Source of the DNA: Ulota crispa
Taxonomy: Eukaryota > Streptophyta > Bryopsida > Orthotrichales > Orthotrichaceae
NCBI GenBank assembly: GCA_963920765.1
Contig: OY987242.1
Coordinates: 30,900,002 to 30,964,001 of the forward strand
Length of the DNA stretch: 64,000 bases
Direction of reading: 5' to 3'
Shown here: positions 1 through 11,168 of the stretch, piece by piece
Layout: the number at the start of each line of letters is the position of its first letter
Numbering within the stretch: position 1 is the first letter of the stretch
Program-made: the position numbers and the translations under genes
Notes under the pieces: generated by a model
Databases searched by the model: none
The model's input: only the letters and a program-made list of their open reading frames with translations
What the model was told of the DNA's origin: nothing

Positions 1-112
1 TTCAATGTCCTTCATTGGCATTGTAGATTTGCATTGTTTTGACTTGTAACACTGTTTATACCAAGAATTTGTTGTCAATGCTGGTTTTGAATTCTGAGCT
101 TCATCTCTGCAG

Positions 113-946
113 TAATTTGAACAAAGTAGTGCTGACCTCATCAAACATGGAGCTACTGCGAGACTCGGTGTCCACGTTAACCAAAACCTTACAACACGCA
201 GAGGTAAGTGTTTTGTTTTTAGTTTCGTGGTCTTTGCAGCTGGTTTCCCTTCTGATGCTAATTCTGTTTTTAGATCAACTTTTTTTATAAATCAACAATA
301 AGATAAAATTGACACGCTTTCCACACTAGACGAAAGGCAATGAAGTTTTAAACATGTCATTTAGGTTTATTAGAGCAAGCAGATACTACATTAGAACACC
401 GGCATGAAAGTTCAAAATTCCTTTCTTCATTTAGACATGTTTTAGGCACTCTATGTGTTACATGCAAGCATTCTTTTTAAGCAGTATTACTTGGAATTCC
501 ATGAAGTAGGGCAAGGGAGGACCTTTACTTTTCTCATGCATTAAAAAAATTATGTTGTCATCTTAGATACCTTTTCTCATCTGATGTCACACTTGACAAT
601 GTGTCAAAGTTTAGGCCCTCCACTGCAAACCTAAAATACAAACGCTCAATTTGTAATTGCCTACGAGTCTCGTTGCATCTAAATCCTTGAATTCTTTTTG
701 GAAGGTAGTTTTTGTGGAGGTCAACAAAATCATGGACTCTAATAGACAGATAGGGTTCACAACTCTGTAGGATTGGAGAGTGGGCTTGGTGGAAGTAGGG
801 GTAATGGCCATTATTAATACGTGGATACACCCTTATTTGTTGTGCAGAGTATTAGCAGAGATGTAAGTGGGGTGACTGGGGATGTAAAAACCAGGAGCAA
901 TTTGAAGCAGCTCATCGAGTCTCTAAGTCGGCTCGTCACCGAATAG
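113..946 (+). CDS. 3' end of an unidentified protein gene (last two exons)
   Basis: Two exons fit together in phase. The first, 113-203, follows the acceptor ctctgcag and ends at GAG before gtaagt; the second, 848-946, follows tgtgcag and runs to a TAG stop at 944-946. The first exon starts with the last base of a split codon, so the gene begins left of the window. The visible C-terminus is about 63 residues, hydrophilic and probably helical, with regularly spaced Leu (NMELLRDSVSTLTKTL, then NLKQLIESLSRLVTE). That suggests a coiled coil or helical bundle. I do not recognise the family, so no function is claimed. The reading frame across the splice and the good donor and acceptor make the gene itself fairly secure. 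The 3'UTR presumably follows from 947 but its end is not evident. Confidence 0.65.
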
Positions 947-1658
947 TTCATGGAAAACAGGCGGCATATAAAAAAATAGAGTTCAGTTTTCCTTGTACAT
1001 TTTTTAGCAAATATTCTGAATTAGGTGAGGATCCCAAAATCCTCTTGTACATACTTCAACTCTGGTCATATTCATATTTATATGTTTTTTTCAAATCAAG
1101 TGTACCTTGTTTTCTTCATACATGGCGGCATCTAAGTCCTGGTTGTGGTGAAGTATACTGTAAACTAAGCCTTCTATGAAACCTCACTTGATTATAAACA
1201 TTCTTCAAAATAGAGAATTCGTCAATGAAAGGTAATCAGCTTCTTCCGAAGGAGGAAGTACAAAGCTTTGATTTGAATACGGAACTGTTTCAGGAGGGAT
1301 TGTTCTTAATATTGTGTTTTTATCTTTTGTTGTTTTTTCCGACTTCAAAGAGATGTAAGGAATGTAAAATTTCACGTTGGTGTATGGTACTTACTCTCAA
1401 TAGGGTCCTTTTTGCTGAATGACTTATATGGTATACAGCACAGAATCTTTTTACAATATTCTAGGGTAACATTTAGACCAACTTTTGTGTAAGTATTGTA
1501 GAGTTTTTTTTGTTTTTGAAAAAAGATGAAGGAAAAATACAAACAAACAATTGGTAATATGTTGCGCGTTTGGGCAACCTAAGGTAGCACCTATTGTGAT
1601 TAAAGGGACACGGTCCATCCTTGTATTACAGTATGATGTGGGCTTTAGATTCATTGTA
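947..1658. other. 3' flank of the first gene, no further gene seen
   Basis: AT-rich sequence that includes the probable 3'UTR of the preceding gene. Short open frames here have no recognisable domains or splice support. Confidence 0.4.
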
Positions 1659-2092
1659 GGGAAATTACAAATAGAGGCATGAAAACGTAAAATATTACAT
1701 ATAGGGGCACATTTTCAAATAATTATAAAGAGAGGCACAATTTCAAAATAATTGTCAATTTTGTAAATTTATTTTGGTGTGGACATTGGTTGATTTAGAC
1801 ACATCACATCAAATGTTAGCTAATTTTCAAAAAATTAAAAAAAAAAGTCTCTCCAAATCAAGCCTATATAAAGAAATTTTAGTGAAGGGGATGGCAATTT
1901 TTGGAGATTTTCAAATCTCTTGGAAGTTAGCTAACATTCCATGTGATGTATCTAAATCAACCAATGTCCAAACTAAAAAACTTACAAAAATTTACAATTT
2001 TTTTGATATTGTGCCCCTATTTGTAATTAATTTGAAACTATGCCCCTGTCTTTAGTATTTTACGTTTTCATGCCCCTATTTGTAATTTTCCT
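1659..2092. mobile_element. Fold-back MITE with 9-bp target duplication (Mutator-like)
   Basis: The two ends are inverted copies (GGGAAATTACAAATAGAGGC at the left; the complement of AGGAAAATTACAAATAGGGG at the right) and most of the 434 bp folds back on itself. The 9-bp word TTCATTGTA stands on both sides (1650-1658 and 2093-2101), the duplication length expected of Mutator-type transposases. No coding capacity. Confidence 0.75.
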
Positions 2093-2124
2093 TTCATTGT
2101 ATGTAGGTATGAATAAAATTGGGT

Positions 2125-2289
2125 CACTAGAAGAAAAATGGCAATAAATGGCTAGGTCATAACAACTGCACAACAATTACACAATTATACAATGACTATG
2201 ACATGATTACAAAATGACTCAATTACAGTCGTGCAATTATTGTACAAATGTTGTGACCTAGTCATTTATTGCATGTTTTTCTTGTAGTG
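2125..2289. mobile_element. Miniature CACTA-like element
   Basis: It starts CACTAGAAGAAAAATGGCAA and ends TTTTTCTTGTAGTG, close to the canonical CACTACAAGAAAA ends of CACTA (En/Spm) transposons. GGT is repeated on each side, matching the usual 3-bp duplication. At 165 bp it is non-autonomous. Confidence 0.7.
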
Positions 2290-2339
2290 GGTGCTCTATA
2301 CATGTAGTTTAAATTGGATGAATATGTAACTTATTTTTT

Positions 2340-2560
2340 TGCTCTCTTTCTACTATGTGTTTTGTCCAACTTGTTCTTCTCTCTACCTTCCTTTTCCATC
2401 CTCCCTTTCTTTACCTTTTCCTCTCCCTCCTGTGAAATTTCTAATGACTTTTCACCCCTCTTTTTGTGCCATTTCCCAAGAGAGAATTGCAAATTTCTGG
2501 TCTTGATAGAAGATTTTGAATTGCCCGTGAGAGACGTACACTTAATGTTTTATAATTATA
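2340..2560 (+). repeat. Dispersed repeat, second copy at 63120-63310 inverted
   Basis: A pyrimidine-rich stretch (ttttgtccaacttgttcttc, then runs of ctccctcc) followed by a tract like aaatttctggtcttgatag. The complement of 63310-63120 shows the same order of blocks with scattered differences. Both copies give short open frames with similar hydrophobic translations, but neither looks like a gene. Nature unknown. Confidence 0.4.
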
Positions 2561-3199
2561 ATAGAGATAATAGATGATATTCATCACGCATTGTAAATTG
2601 GATTTATTTTGTAAAGGTTTTAAATTTATGCACAAGGTTTTTCAAAGGACAAGATTCTTCAAACTTACAATGTTTTGTTTCAGGAAAACCATAGTCCTTT
2701 CAATACCTCCTAAGAATTTGATTTTTCTTTTTCATGTCAACATCAAACATTCCAACCAAATGTACAAACATACATGGGAATCCAAAACTGGAATGATGAT
2801 TTTTAAAATGCCATCCACATTAAGCCAAAGAGTCATCTTAGATTTACAAAGCTAATAAAAAGCAACTCTCACTAATTCCGTTTCACATTTCAAACATCCA
2901 CACTAATCTAAAGCGTCATAAAGGAATGCATAGAGCCATATTCACCATTCCCAAGGGACAAAAACAAACATGTTTCCATTATAAAACCCACACTAAATTG
3001 TAGAATCACAAAACAATGTGTTCTTTGTTACTAACTAACACTATTGAGAAGAAGGTGAAATGCTCTTGAAAAGCCTTGGCTTCATAAATGAAGAGTTACA
3101 ACATTGTGAAAAGCATGATGCTGGACGCTCCACATCTGCTTGAATCTTTGGTGGCTGTGCTGATTTCGTGTTGTGCAATGTGGCTGACCATGATTTTTG
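2561..3199. other. Unassigned AT-rich sequence
   Basis: No gene, RNA or element ends could be recognised. The nearby open frames are short and lack domains. Confidence 0.4.
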
Positions 3200-3900
3200 T
3201 TTGAAAAAAAGCTTTTGAGTTGGCTGAAATTCTCTTACCCAAATTTTCCAACAGCCTAAAGATGCTCAAAATATCAATCAGATAAAATATCAAAAGAACA
3301 AGCAGCTACGCTACAAGGCGTTCTATCCGTAGAACACTTTAACTCACTTTTTGAGAGAGGTTCTCTTAATGCAAGCAAATGCAGCTAAGAAGAATAAAAA
3401 AGAAGAACATAAGCAGTTTGGGAGAAAAAGCTCTAGGGAACCAACTGCAAAAAGTGAAGAGTTGAGCAAACTCTTCAAACATTCTGGACTTAAATGACAC
3501 CCCTATTCCATTACAAACAGAATTTTGTATTATATTGACATTAGAGAGCACCGAGTTTTCAATTTGCAAAAGTAAGACATGGTCGATCCCAAAATGTTGC
3601 AGCTAATATCACCAAAGACATGAGATGGCATTTAATTGAAGAGCACTGTTTGTAAGAATGTTTCAAAGATTAACATTTCTTACATGTTTGGTAAATTCAC
3701 AACGCCATGGAAAGATCCTTGGGCACAAGCTGTGAGAGAGAAAACTTTCATCACAAAATTTACGAGTGTCTTATGCAATAATTTCAAAGGTTGAGAGCAC
3801 ACGTTGCCCTTTTTCAATTTTCAAGATGTTTTGGCAACTTATAGAAACAATATTATAATAAGTGGGCAATTGTCATACCATTGTTATGCAATGTAGAGGT
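3200..3900. repeat. Direct repeat of 11530-12790, holding an unoccupied TTAA site
   Basis: From about 3208 the sequence matches 11533 onward, including gctacgctacaagg, aacactttaact, gagcaaactcttcaaac and the tract acatgtttgg(t/c)aaattcacaac. The copy at 11.5-12.8 kb is interrupted by a 641-bp element. Here the same place reads ctcTTAAtgcaa with TTAA at 3366-3369, i.e. the empty site. Confidence 0.7.
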
Positions 3901-4255
3901 ATTATAGAGAGGCAGTCACATGGTGATTAGCAAGGCATTCAAGGGTTATGATAGGAGTTTTTGGTGTATGATTATTTAATGATATAGGAAATTTATAGAT
4001 TTACATCAAAAATGAAAATCAACTTATAACTAATAGCACTTTCTTTGTAGATTTTGTTGTGTGAACATTGAAGTTAAAAATAAATCTTAGAAAAAAATGA
4101 GTAGAAATTCTCTAACACTCTTCTATAATCATGATTTATGAACTTGACGATACAAGGCCATTTCTAATTCATATTTCCTAAGTTGCATCAAAGTTGTCAC
4201 AATAACCGCACAACAACTAAGTGACTGAGTTGTTTATTGCCATTTTTCTTTTAGT

Positions 4256-5141
4256 GATTTCTTTAAGCTCAAGAGTTTCACCTTCCAAAGCCATATTTTA
4301 ATTTCTTCATCAAGCTCATCAGTACTTTGCTTGCATTTAATTTGCAAAAGTTCCATGTTTTCTTGGAGGTCTTGGTTTTGAGGTTTTGATGCTTCATTGT
4401 CTTGTTCATTATTATTTTGGAAAAATGCTTCCACTACTATTGAACCATTTACATTGTTCATGGTAGCACAATTGTCATTCATTGAAATTGAATATGTCCC
4501 TTTGCTCTCCATACTTGAATGAAATCTTTCACTTAGGGGTTGTAGTTCTTCTTCGTTTTCACTTGTTGATGGCATATCCAAAAGATTATTTTGGGTTAAG
4601 TCCTCACCATCTTGTAAATGTCCAACACTTGCTAAGCTTTCTAAACTATGATTGATAACACGTGTTGAAAAAGAAATTCCAATGGTTTTTACATTACCAT
4701 TTTGATTAATGGTTTTGTTTATTTGGGTTTCGTCTTTGAGATCCCATTCTACACTTCTATTCAAAAACACTTTGGCATAAGCCATAGTAGCTAACCAGTA
4801 TGGTATCATAAACCTTTTACGTTTGGTAGCTTTTTGACCCTAATATATTCTTTCCTATATAACACCCATTTCTATTTTAAATGCATCATGCTCACAAAGC
4901 TTCAATGGTGCATAATATGCCTTTAGCATTTTTTCATGTTGTGTTTTTGGCCAATGTTGAAGTACGTATCGCCATGGTATCCACTTTTTGCAAACTTTTT
5001 TGTTCCAAGGTTGTGGAGCATCTCTCCAACCATCCAAAGCCAAATAATTGCACAATGAAGACAAACTTTGGTCCCTCCTTTGTGAGTCAAAAGTCCACTT
5101 GTTTGAGACCCCAAACCACGGTTCACATAATTATGTATTGA
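4256..5141 (-). pseudogene. Broken copy A of an unidentified coiled-coil protein gene
   Basis: Read on -, the frame runs from about 5141 and contains DGWRDAP, CKKWIPWRYVLQHWPKTQ and LKAYYAPLKLCEHDAFK. After GVI it meets two in-frame TAG codons, then resumes with MIPYWLATMAYAKVFLNR and a hydrophilic, Asn/Glu-rich region. Compared with the copy at 20631-21791 it lacks the long C-terminal coiled coil: the match stops at about 4256, next to a CACTA-like end (ttttcttttagtg). The Trp codon in IPYW is a TAG in the other copy, so the two were disabled independently. The Trp/Cys/His-containing N-terminal block may be a domain, but I do not recognise it. Both copies lie among transposons, so a mobile-element origin is possible. 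Confidence 0.6.
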
Positions 5142-5290
5142 CATTGCTACAACTAGTATCACAAGAGTCAACTTTCTATTTTAACCTATATTTCTAATGT
5201 GACCAAATTTTAAAGATTCCCAAGGACAAAATATATCATTTACATATAGAGCAAATCTTTTAATGCTATACAAGATTTAGGTATGTTACC

Positions 5291-5294
<4 letters not shown>

Positions 5295-5366
<72 letters not shown>
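5295..5366. repeat. (TA)36 microsatellite
   Basis: Seventy-two bases of uninterrupted TA. The matching place in copy B (around 21954) has only about five TA units between the same flanks (gtatgttacca... and ...tatacaaccat). Confidence 0.95.
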
Positions 5367-5368
<2 letters not shown>

Positions 5369-5715
5369 ACCATTGGTAGATTTTACTTTAAAGTAAAAAA
5401 AGGTGAAAGTTGCTACTTCTGGCCATCTAAACAATCAGTAATCACATCATTAAAAGTAGTTAAGTATGTATTTATAAAAAATGTAAAGTATCATTTTTGC
5501 CATATTTAGTATGGATATCTCAAACTCCAAAAATAAAAACATACTTGTCTAAAAGTAAATGATAGCAATGTTGGTTTTGGGCCCTCTATGGATCAAGTGT
5601 GGATATCCTTGACTAGTAGGTCACTCTATGCTTAGAAAAATTTAGTTCTAGAAGATATACATAACATCAAAACATTTTCTAATTACTATAGCCATCATAG
5701 TTTGGAATTAGTTAA

Positions 5716-6078
5716 AACGTGTTATTCATTAATATGGGAAAACAATGGGTACCATTTTGCACCTCACCTTAATCCAAAGTAGCCACCTTAATTATCAATG
5801 AATCACATGGAACCATATTCATTAAATTCAAGAGGTCACCTTAAATCTAGTTAATGAACTTTTGTCCAAAATTTCAGAAGTTAATGAACTTTTGTCCAAA
5901 ATTTCAGAAGTTAATGAACTTTTTGTCCAAAAAGAACATATTTTTGAAAGATATACATCTCGTTTCACTAGATAACAGTCAACAGATTCCCAATTCAACG
6001 AGTATTTTATTTTCTGGAAAAAAGAGAGCCAAAAGTCCCTCTTTGTATGCTTTTTCTCAAATTAACTAATAACGGGTT
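5716..6078. mobile_element. TTAA-flanked MITE with AAC ends, 363 bp
   Basis: It is flanked by TTAA at 5712-5715 and 6079-6082. The ends are imperfect inverted repeats (AACGTGTTATT and the complement of AACCCGTTATT). Copy B has an uninterrupted gaattagTTAAcccctaaag at 23170-23173, so the insertion boundaries are read directly from the comparison. Inside are three tandem units of about 30 bp built on ttaatgaactttTGTCCAAAA (about 5848-5930). Confidence 0.75.
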
Positions 6079-6082
6079 TTAA

Positions 6083-7015
6083 TCCTTAAAGTTCATTGAC
6101 TATGTTTCACCAAAAAACACCTAGAATGAGTCATTTTGATAGCAAAGGTAAGCAAAATGTGAAGTGAAATCTTGGTGCAACTTATTGTAGGATCTAGTAG
6201 TAGACTACTTTATTATGCTTTGGTAAAAAGATGAAAGATATTTGTTGCACAAATTGGTAGATTATAGGGTTCAAAGTGAGAAATAGTTTTATTTTTTGGG
6301 CATTCAAATTCAAGGTATCTCTAATTTGGGGAGGCTTTTGCACAAGTTTATTTCACTTTTTTCTCAAATTTTTATTGATTAACTTTTGTAGTAGAGCCGG
6401 CCATATGTGATATGCATGAAGAGTTTAAAATCATTTTGAATTGGGGAACACACATTAGAAAATAAGAATTGGAAACTAGCTTGAAGAAAATTCTCATACC
6501 TAGATGTTTTTTCAACAACTTTTGACTTCCACAGGCAATGATCTTTTCAAAATGTTCAATGTGGGGCTTTTGATTTAGCTAGCTTTGGAGTAAGGGAAAA
6601 AGAAGAAGGGAGAATTGGCTAATTTTTTTTGACTTTGACAAGTTTGAACAACATGGGGCCACATCCACCTAAGGTGAAGTAAAGGGTAGTAAGCAAAAAC
6701 AATTGCCCTCTTGGAATGAGGTTGGGCCAAGGTCTAACAAGGATATAGCTTGCCCCTTAAACTTGGGCAAGATCCCAAAATTTCAATTGTAGTGTAAATA
6801 AATGTGCTTGTGTTGCCTGACAAGCAAACAAAGTTACATTTTGTATCATAACTTTTTTTACAAATTAAAATGGTTTGAAATTGTTATATTGGAACGTTAC
6901 TCCTTAAACACATATCCTCTAATTTTTTTTGTAAAAATATGTTTATTATTTACCAGTACTAGCATGCCCAAAATTGCTATGTTGCCCAAAAAAACGATGT
7001 TTGATCCTCTAGGGG
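6083..7015. mobile_element. TTAA-flanked element, copy A, 933 bp
   Basis: Flanked by TTAA at 6079-6082 and 7016-7019. The left end TCCTTAAAGTTCATTG has decayed from the CCCCTAAAGTTCATTG seen in copy B; the right end is GATCCTCTAGGGG. It belongs to the CCC...GGG group. No open frame of note. It is stacked directly on the 363-bp element, sharing one TTAA. Confidence 0.65.
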
Positions 7016-7019
7016 TTAA

Positions 7020-7558
7020 ATACGACATGGGTTTGAAACTCTTACAGAGTACCAAATTTTACTCATAAAAATAAGAAATAAGTTGATTTTCAAAGCAAAT
7101 AAAGGCACATTAATAGTATTATTTTCTCAGCATTGGGGCTTGGGCCTTGTTGGACATATATACGATTCCTATATATGGAATGGCCTTTAATGAACTATAA
7201 GTGTATAAACTAGCTTAGTTTGTACTAGTCTACAAGTTTTGAAGAGGGGCATGTATGTGTTAGGAATATAGAGCAGAAGTTATAAAAAAAAACACGGAAA
7301 AAACAGCATTAACACATATAGATTTGTAAAGATAAAAATAAAAATAAAATGAAAGGAAATACAAGGCTTTGAATTTTAGTAAATGAGGTGCAAAACAACC
7401 TTTGCAATCCAAACCAATAGAGCATAATCGGTAAAGCATGTCTATTTTTAATACATGTATGTAAAATTATAAAAATGAAATTGAATGTTTTTATAACACT
7501 ATCAAATACCTTGTAGGAATAAAAGACAATAAAAAGTAAAAGTAAAAGAATGTCATGT
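7020..7558. other. Spacer between TTAA elements, shared with 24135-24701
   Basis: Collinear with copy B. No gene or element ends recognised; the short open frame on - at 7309-7611 crosses an element boundary and is not a gene. Confidence 0.4.
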
Positions 7559-7839
7559 TTAACCTCTAAAGGACCATTGTTCTCTTGGGGAACAAATGGG
7601 ATTTCAAGCATGTACCTACAACTGTACTAGTTGTATGATTTTTTGAAACTTTTATTGAAGGCCGGGAATTCAAAAATCTACATGGGCATTCATTTTTTTC
7701 TTCATTCCAACATGTGACAAAGAACTTATGCAAGAATTTACCAAAACTTGGGGGGAGGGGCAATACATGCAAGACATTTTTTTTGTAAGTGGGCGTTGAC
7801 TTCAAAAAGGTCAATCCTTATGGGCACAAGGTGTGACTA

Positions 7840-8442
7840 ATGTAGGAGACTTGTAAATGGACCATCTAAGCAAGAATGTGCTTTTGTGGAAAAATTAAAG
7901 CAATTTGGTAAAATGGGAATATATTTGGTAGAAAGCCAAAGAAGAGACAGTTATGTGTCCATTTAAATTGATTTTTTTTGAGTTGGTATGAACAACTACA
8001 ATTTATCAAAGCAAAAGGTGCATAGGTAGCTATTCTTGATCATAGGTGGTAGTGTTCATGATGCAAAGGCGGCTTGTAAATGGACCACACAAGTCCTAAA
8101 AGCAACCACTACAAAGCCAAGAATGCTCCAATAAGGCTCTTAAAGCATGCAAGCACCCATTCCATATTCTAGTACTCAAAACATGATTGAGAACAAGCTT
8201 TCATTTATTTTAGTATGACATATATCTATATTTTACTGAAAGACATATCTAAACACAATTATGACCAATAAGCACACTCAGCAGTGACTCATGTTGCTCT
8301 CTTAAGTTCCTAAAAAAGTGCATACACAAGTACAATTTCTAAACATAAAAAATGTGACCCAATTAAGAACCTTTGTGCACTGTTTTTGTGACCCCTACAT
8401 TGTCCATTCAAAAGACCTGCTCCAAATTAGAGCCTCCTACCT
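7840..8442. mobile_element. TA-flanked MITE (Tc1/mariner-like), 603 bp, nested
   Basis: It starts ATGTAGGAG and ends CTCCTACCT, with TA on both sides (7838-7839, 8443-8444). Copy B reads gtgactacttgagc without interruption at about 25892, giving the empty TA site. The ends match the AGGTAGGAG ends of the shorter family at 8727. Confidence 0.75.
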
Positions 8443-8726
8443 TACTTGGGCAAAAGGGAGTGGACCAGTGGAGTGGAAGGGGCTATCTTGGGAGACTCCC
8501 AACCCTCCATTCCTTTTGCCCCTTGTAAAATTTGGTACTTTAAAATTTTTAATGATTTGTGTACTTTTCATTAAAAAAAAATTCTAAGTTGTAATAGGCT
8601 AAGATTTCTTGGTTTTCATTGTTTGAATCAATGTAATTCAGATTTTTTAAATGTATATATTGCCTCCAATATTGCCTAGTGTATTTACAAATTTCATGAC
8701 CTTTTGGCATTGCAAGATTTTATGTA

Positions 8727-9037
8727 AGGTAGGAGCACCCATAAGCATCAGTGTCCCCATAACCGTCACCTCTGAAATCTTGGAAAATTTGTGGAAGTGA
8801 ATAGATGTAATGACAAGGATGTACAACATGTGAACATGAAATCTTAAAAGTGGTTATGGGTGCAATGGCAGTTTGCTCTTTAAAAATTCACAACTTATTC
8901 TCAGAGTATCCAAATAATACATTCAAAAGTGCAAACTCATTTTTTTGTTCCTAATAGGATCCTATAATTTGCTAGTTGTTTGTTAATAGTCATCATGTTC
9001 AAAACCCTTAGTTTGGCATTTATGGGTGCTCCTACCT
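8727..9037. mobile_element. TA-flanked MITE, AGGTAGG family, 311 bp, nested
   Basis: Ends AGGTAGGAGCACCCATAA and the complementary right end, flanked by TA (8725-8726 and 9038-9039). Full-length relatives lie at 14941-15256 and 59733-60046. Copy B lacks it: the flanks join at gacgtatgttgtacacctcc (about 26178). TA duplication and short inverted ends suggest Tc1/mariner-type mobilisation. Confidence 0.85.
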
Positions 9038-9420
9038 TAGTATGTAGTGCTCCTCCAATTCATTTGAAAATTCTTCCACACATACCTAACTTGGTCTTCT
9101 ACATGGAGGAATTAAACTTTAACTTTGTGTAGAGCAACTTTTTTGCTATAAGAGTGGTCAAAAACTTATGAAATTTTGGGTAGGAAGGAAAAAAAAAAAA
9201 TCTTTAGTTTGGATGCCAATATCTCCCTTTTCTTCATCTAAAATGAGCTACTTTATTTCCCACAAGCACCTCTTGTGGTATTGGGCAAAGTCTTACAGTT
9301 GGATTTAAAAAAAAAAAAAACCTTTTTCCTACTTTTTTACTCATTCCCTCAGAAATGGTAGTTTTTGACAACTTTTATTGAAAAAAGGGCTTGGTTCCTT
9401 TAGCAAGTAAGTAAGCAAAC

Positions 9421-9825
9421 TGATATATGTACCACCCCTTTTGATTGTTCTACCACACTTATCATATATGGCCGATATTTACAATATTAAAGTAAGTGTG
9501 GACCACAAGAAAATCATCAATAATTTAAAAATACAACTTTACATAGAATTTGCAACTCTAATTTTGTTCTTTAGCTCCACATCCTGCTCATAGTATCAAT
9601 TAAAAACTCTAAATTATGCTTAGTTTAATTTAAGTTTTTCAAATTGATACTACAAGTGAGATTTGGAGGTAAAAAACAAAGTTAAAGTAGCAACTTCTAC
9701 GTCAAGTTGTATTTTCAAATTAGTGATATTTTCCTATGATTCACTCACACTTATTATTGTGAACATTGGCCATATATGACAAGTGTGGTAGAATAGTCAA
9801 AAAAAAAAGGGTGGTACACATATCA
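9421..9825. mobile_element. Fold-back insertion, about 405 bp, nested
   Basis: It begins TGATATATGTACCACCCC and ends with the complement, GGTGGTACACATATCA. The arms extend inward through a shared tatatggcc block. Copy B has no such sequence between ggttccttta and ttaagtaaatgtgg. The exact target duplication is unclear. A one-sided relative begins near 19332. Confidence 0.65.
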
Positions 9826-9836
9826 ACTCCCATTAA

Positions 9837-10765
9837 GTAAATGTGGATCCAAAGCCCATAAGCAATAATGTAAAATCAGCTTTCGGTTTCAAAACATTGG
9901 GAGAACATGATATTTGTTAATATAGGAAAAAGCCTTTCCCAAAACGGATTGTAGAGATATTAAAATTTACATTTGTGAGAATCTTTTGGTGGTTTAAAGT
10001 GAATTTTTTAATAATTCCTTCAAGATATTTCATCATTAGTGTAAGGTCTAGAAAAATCATCATAAAATTCACTCTAAACTACCAAAAATTTCTTAAAAGC
10101 ATAAAATCCAAAATTCCAAAACTGTTTTTTTTTTTTTCAAAATGATGAATTTTACATTGGAGGTAGTTGTGTTATCTTTAACTAAATATGGATTATTCAT
10201 GTAATTATGGGCTATTTACGTTTTTTGAACATTGGAGATCTCCCAATATTTTACATATATTTTTTTCAAAATTTTGCGTGTGTTTTTATTTGAACCTATT
10301 TTATAATGTTTTGTATGTATTTTGTAATGTTTTGCAAGTACCTCAAATCATTTTGCAAACCAAAACATTTTCTACTATAATTATGGATTTTGGATAGTCC
10401 ATAGTTAAATGTGGCATATATAGTTACAAAATATGGAGAGACAAGTTCAAATGAAAAGGGAAAAATAGTTTCAAAATATTGGGAAACTTGCAATGTTTTA
10501 CAGACACAAGAAATCCATAATTGTATGAAAAGTTCATGATTAGTTAAATTTCTCATAAAAGTGAAGTGAAAGGAAAAAATGTACAAGAAAACTTGGGAGA
10601 AAAAGTTATTGCGCCTTATGCCATTCATTTTAGGAAACGGTGTCTGAAATTCATGAAGGTAACAAATATTTGAGAGTACCCACCACTCTTTTTTTTTAAT
10701 AAATCCTTCTATTTGTTTATTAATTGCAACTTCAAAACACTCACAGCTTCCAAAAATACCTCTTA
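9837..10765. other. Copy A unassigned sequence with local hairpins
   Basis: Collinear with 26549-27211. It contains imperfect inverted blocks such as gatctcccaatatttt and aaaatattgggaa. A 162-codon open frame on - (10296-10784) is not kept open in copy B and crosses an element boundary, so it is not called. Confidence 0.4.
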
Positions 10766-11168
10766 AGGTACGAAAACCGCCCATCTAAGGGCTCATCCCT
10801 CTTTTTCATGGTCTTCCGTGGATGGAAGGATTTTTAGTTCATTTTCCAGACAAAGAGAAATAGATGCTAAATGCAACACAAGTCATTTCATATTTTTTGA
10901 AGCATTTTTGAGTTACTTATGAATTCTCAAAGTGCATGTGTCATAGGTTCCTATTATTAACCTTAGACCTTCCAAGAACCGTTCACTTGCAAGTTGTGAA
11001 GAGATTTGAGGAAGCAAGGAGAATGATTGGCTCTTACAATTAAAAACAAATTTTCTTCCATGCATTCAATGAGTTGTAAGAGGCTAATGTAAGAACCACC
11101 AGTGCACCATTTCACAACAAGCTACTAGATGGTTCAAAATGAGCGGACGGTTTTCGAGCGTACTACCT
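10766..11168. mobile_element. TA-flanked MITE, AGGTA family, 403 bp
   Basis: Left end AGGTACGAAAACCGCCC and right end GGACGGTTTTCGAGCGTACTACCT, flanked by TA (10764-10765, 11169-11170). Copy B reads cctcttaccatatg at about 27350, the exact empty site. Confidence 0.85.

Larger units (their letters stand above)
7563..9832. mobile_element. TTAA-flanked element, copy A, carrying three nested insertions
   Basis: TTAA at 7559-7562 precedes CCTCTAAAGGACCATTG, and TTAA at 9833-9836 follows the right end. Subtracting insertions at 7840-8442, 8727-9037 and 9421-9825 leaves a body close to the 925 bp of the copy B partner (25620-26544). Its left end and first ~200 bp resemble the elements at 51598 and 53825 (same motifs gggacaaatgggatttc.., gcatgt, ttttgaaacttttat). 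Confidence 0.65.

Noticed and set aside
10296..10784. 162-codon open frame on -
   Set aside because: It crosses the boundary of a TA-flanked insertion, is not kept open in the duplicate segment and has no domain.
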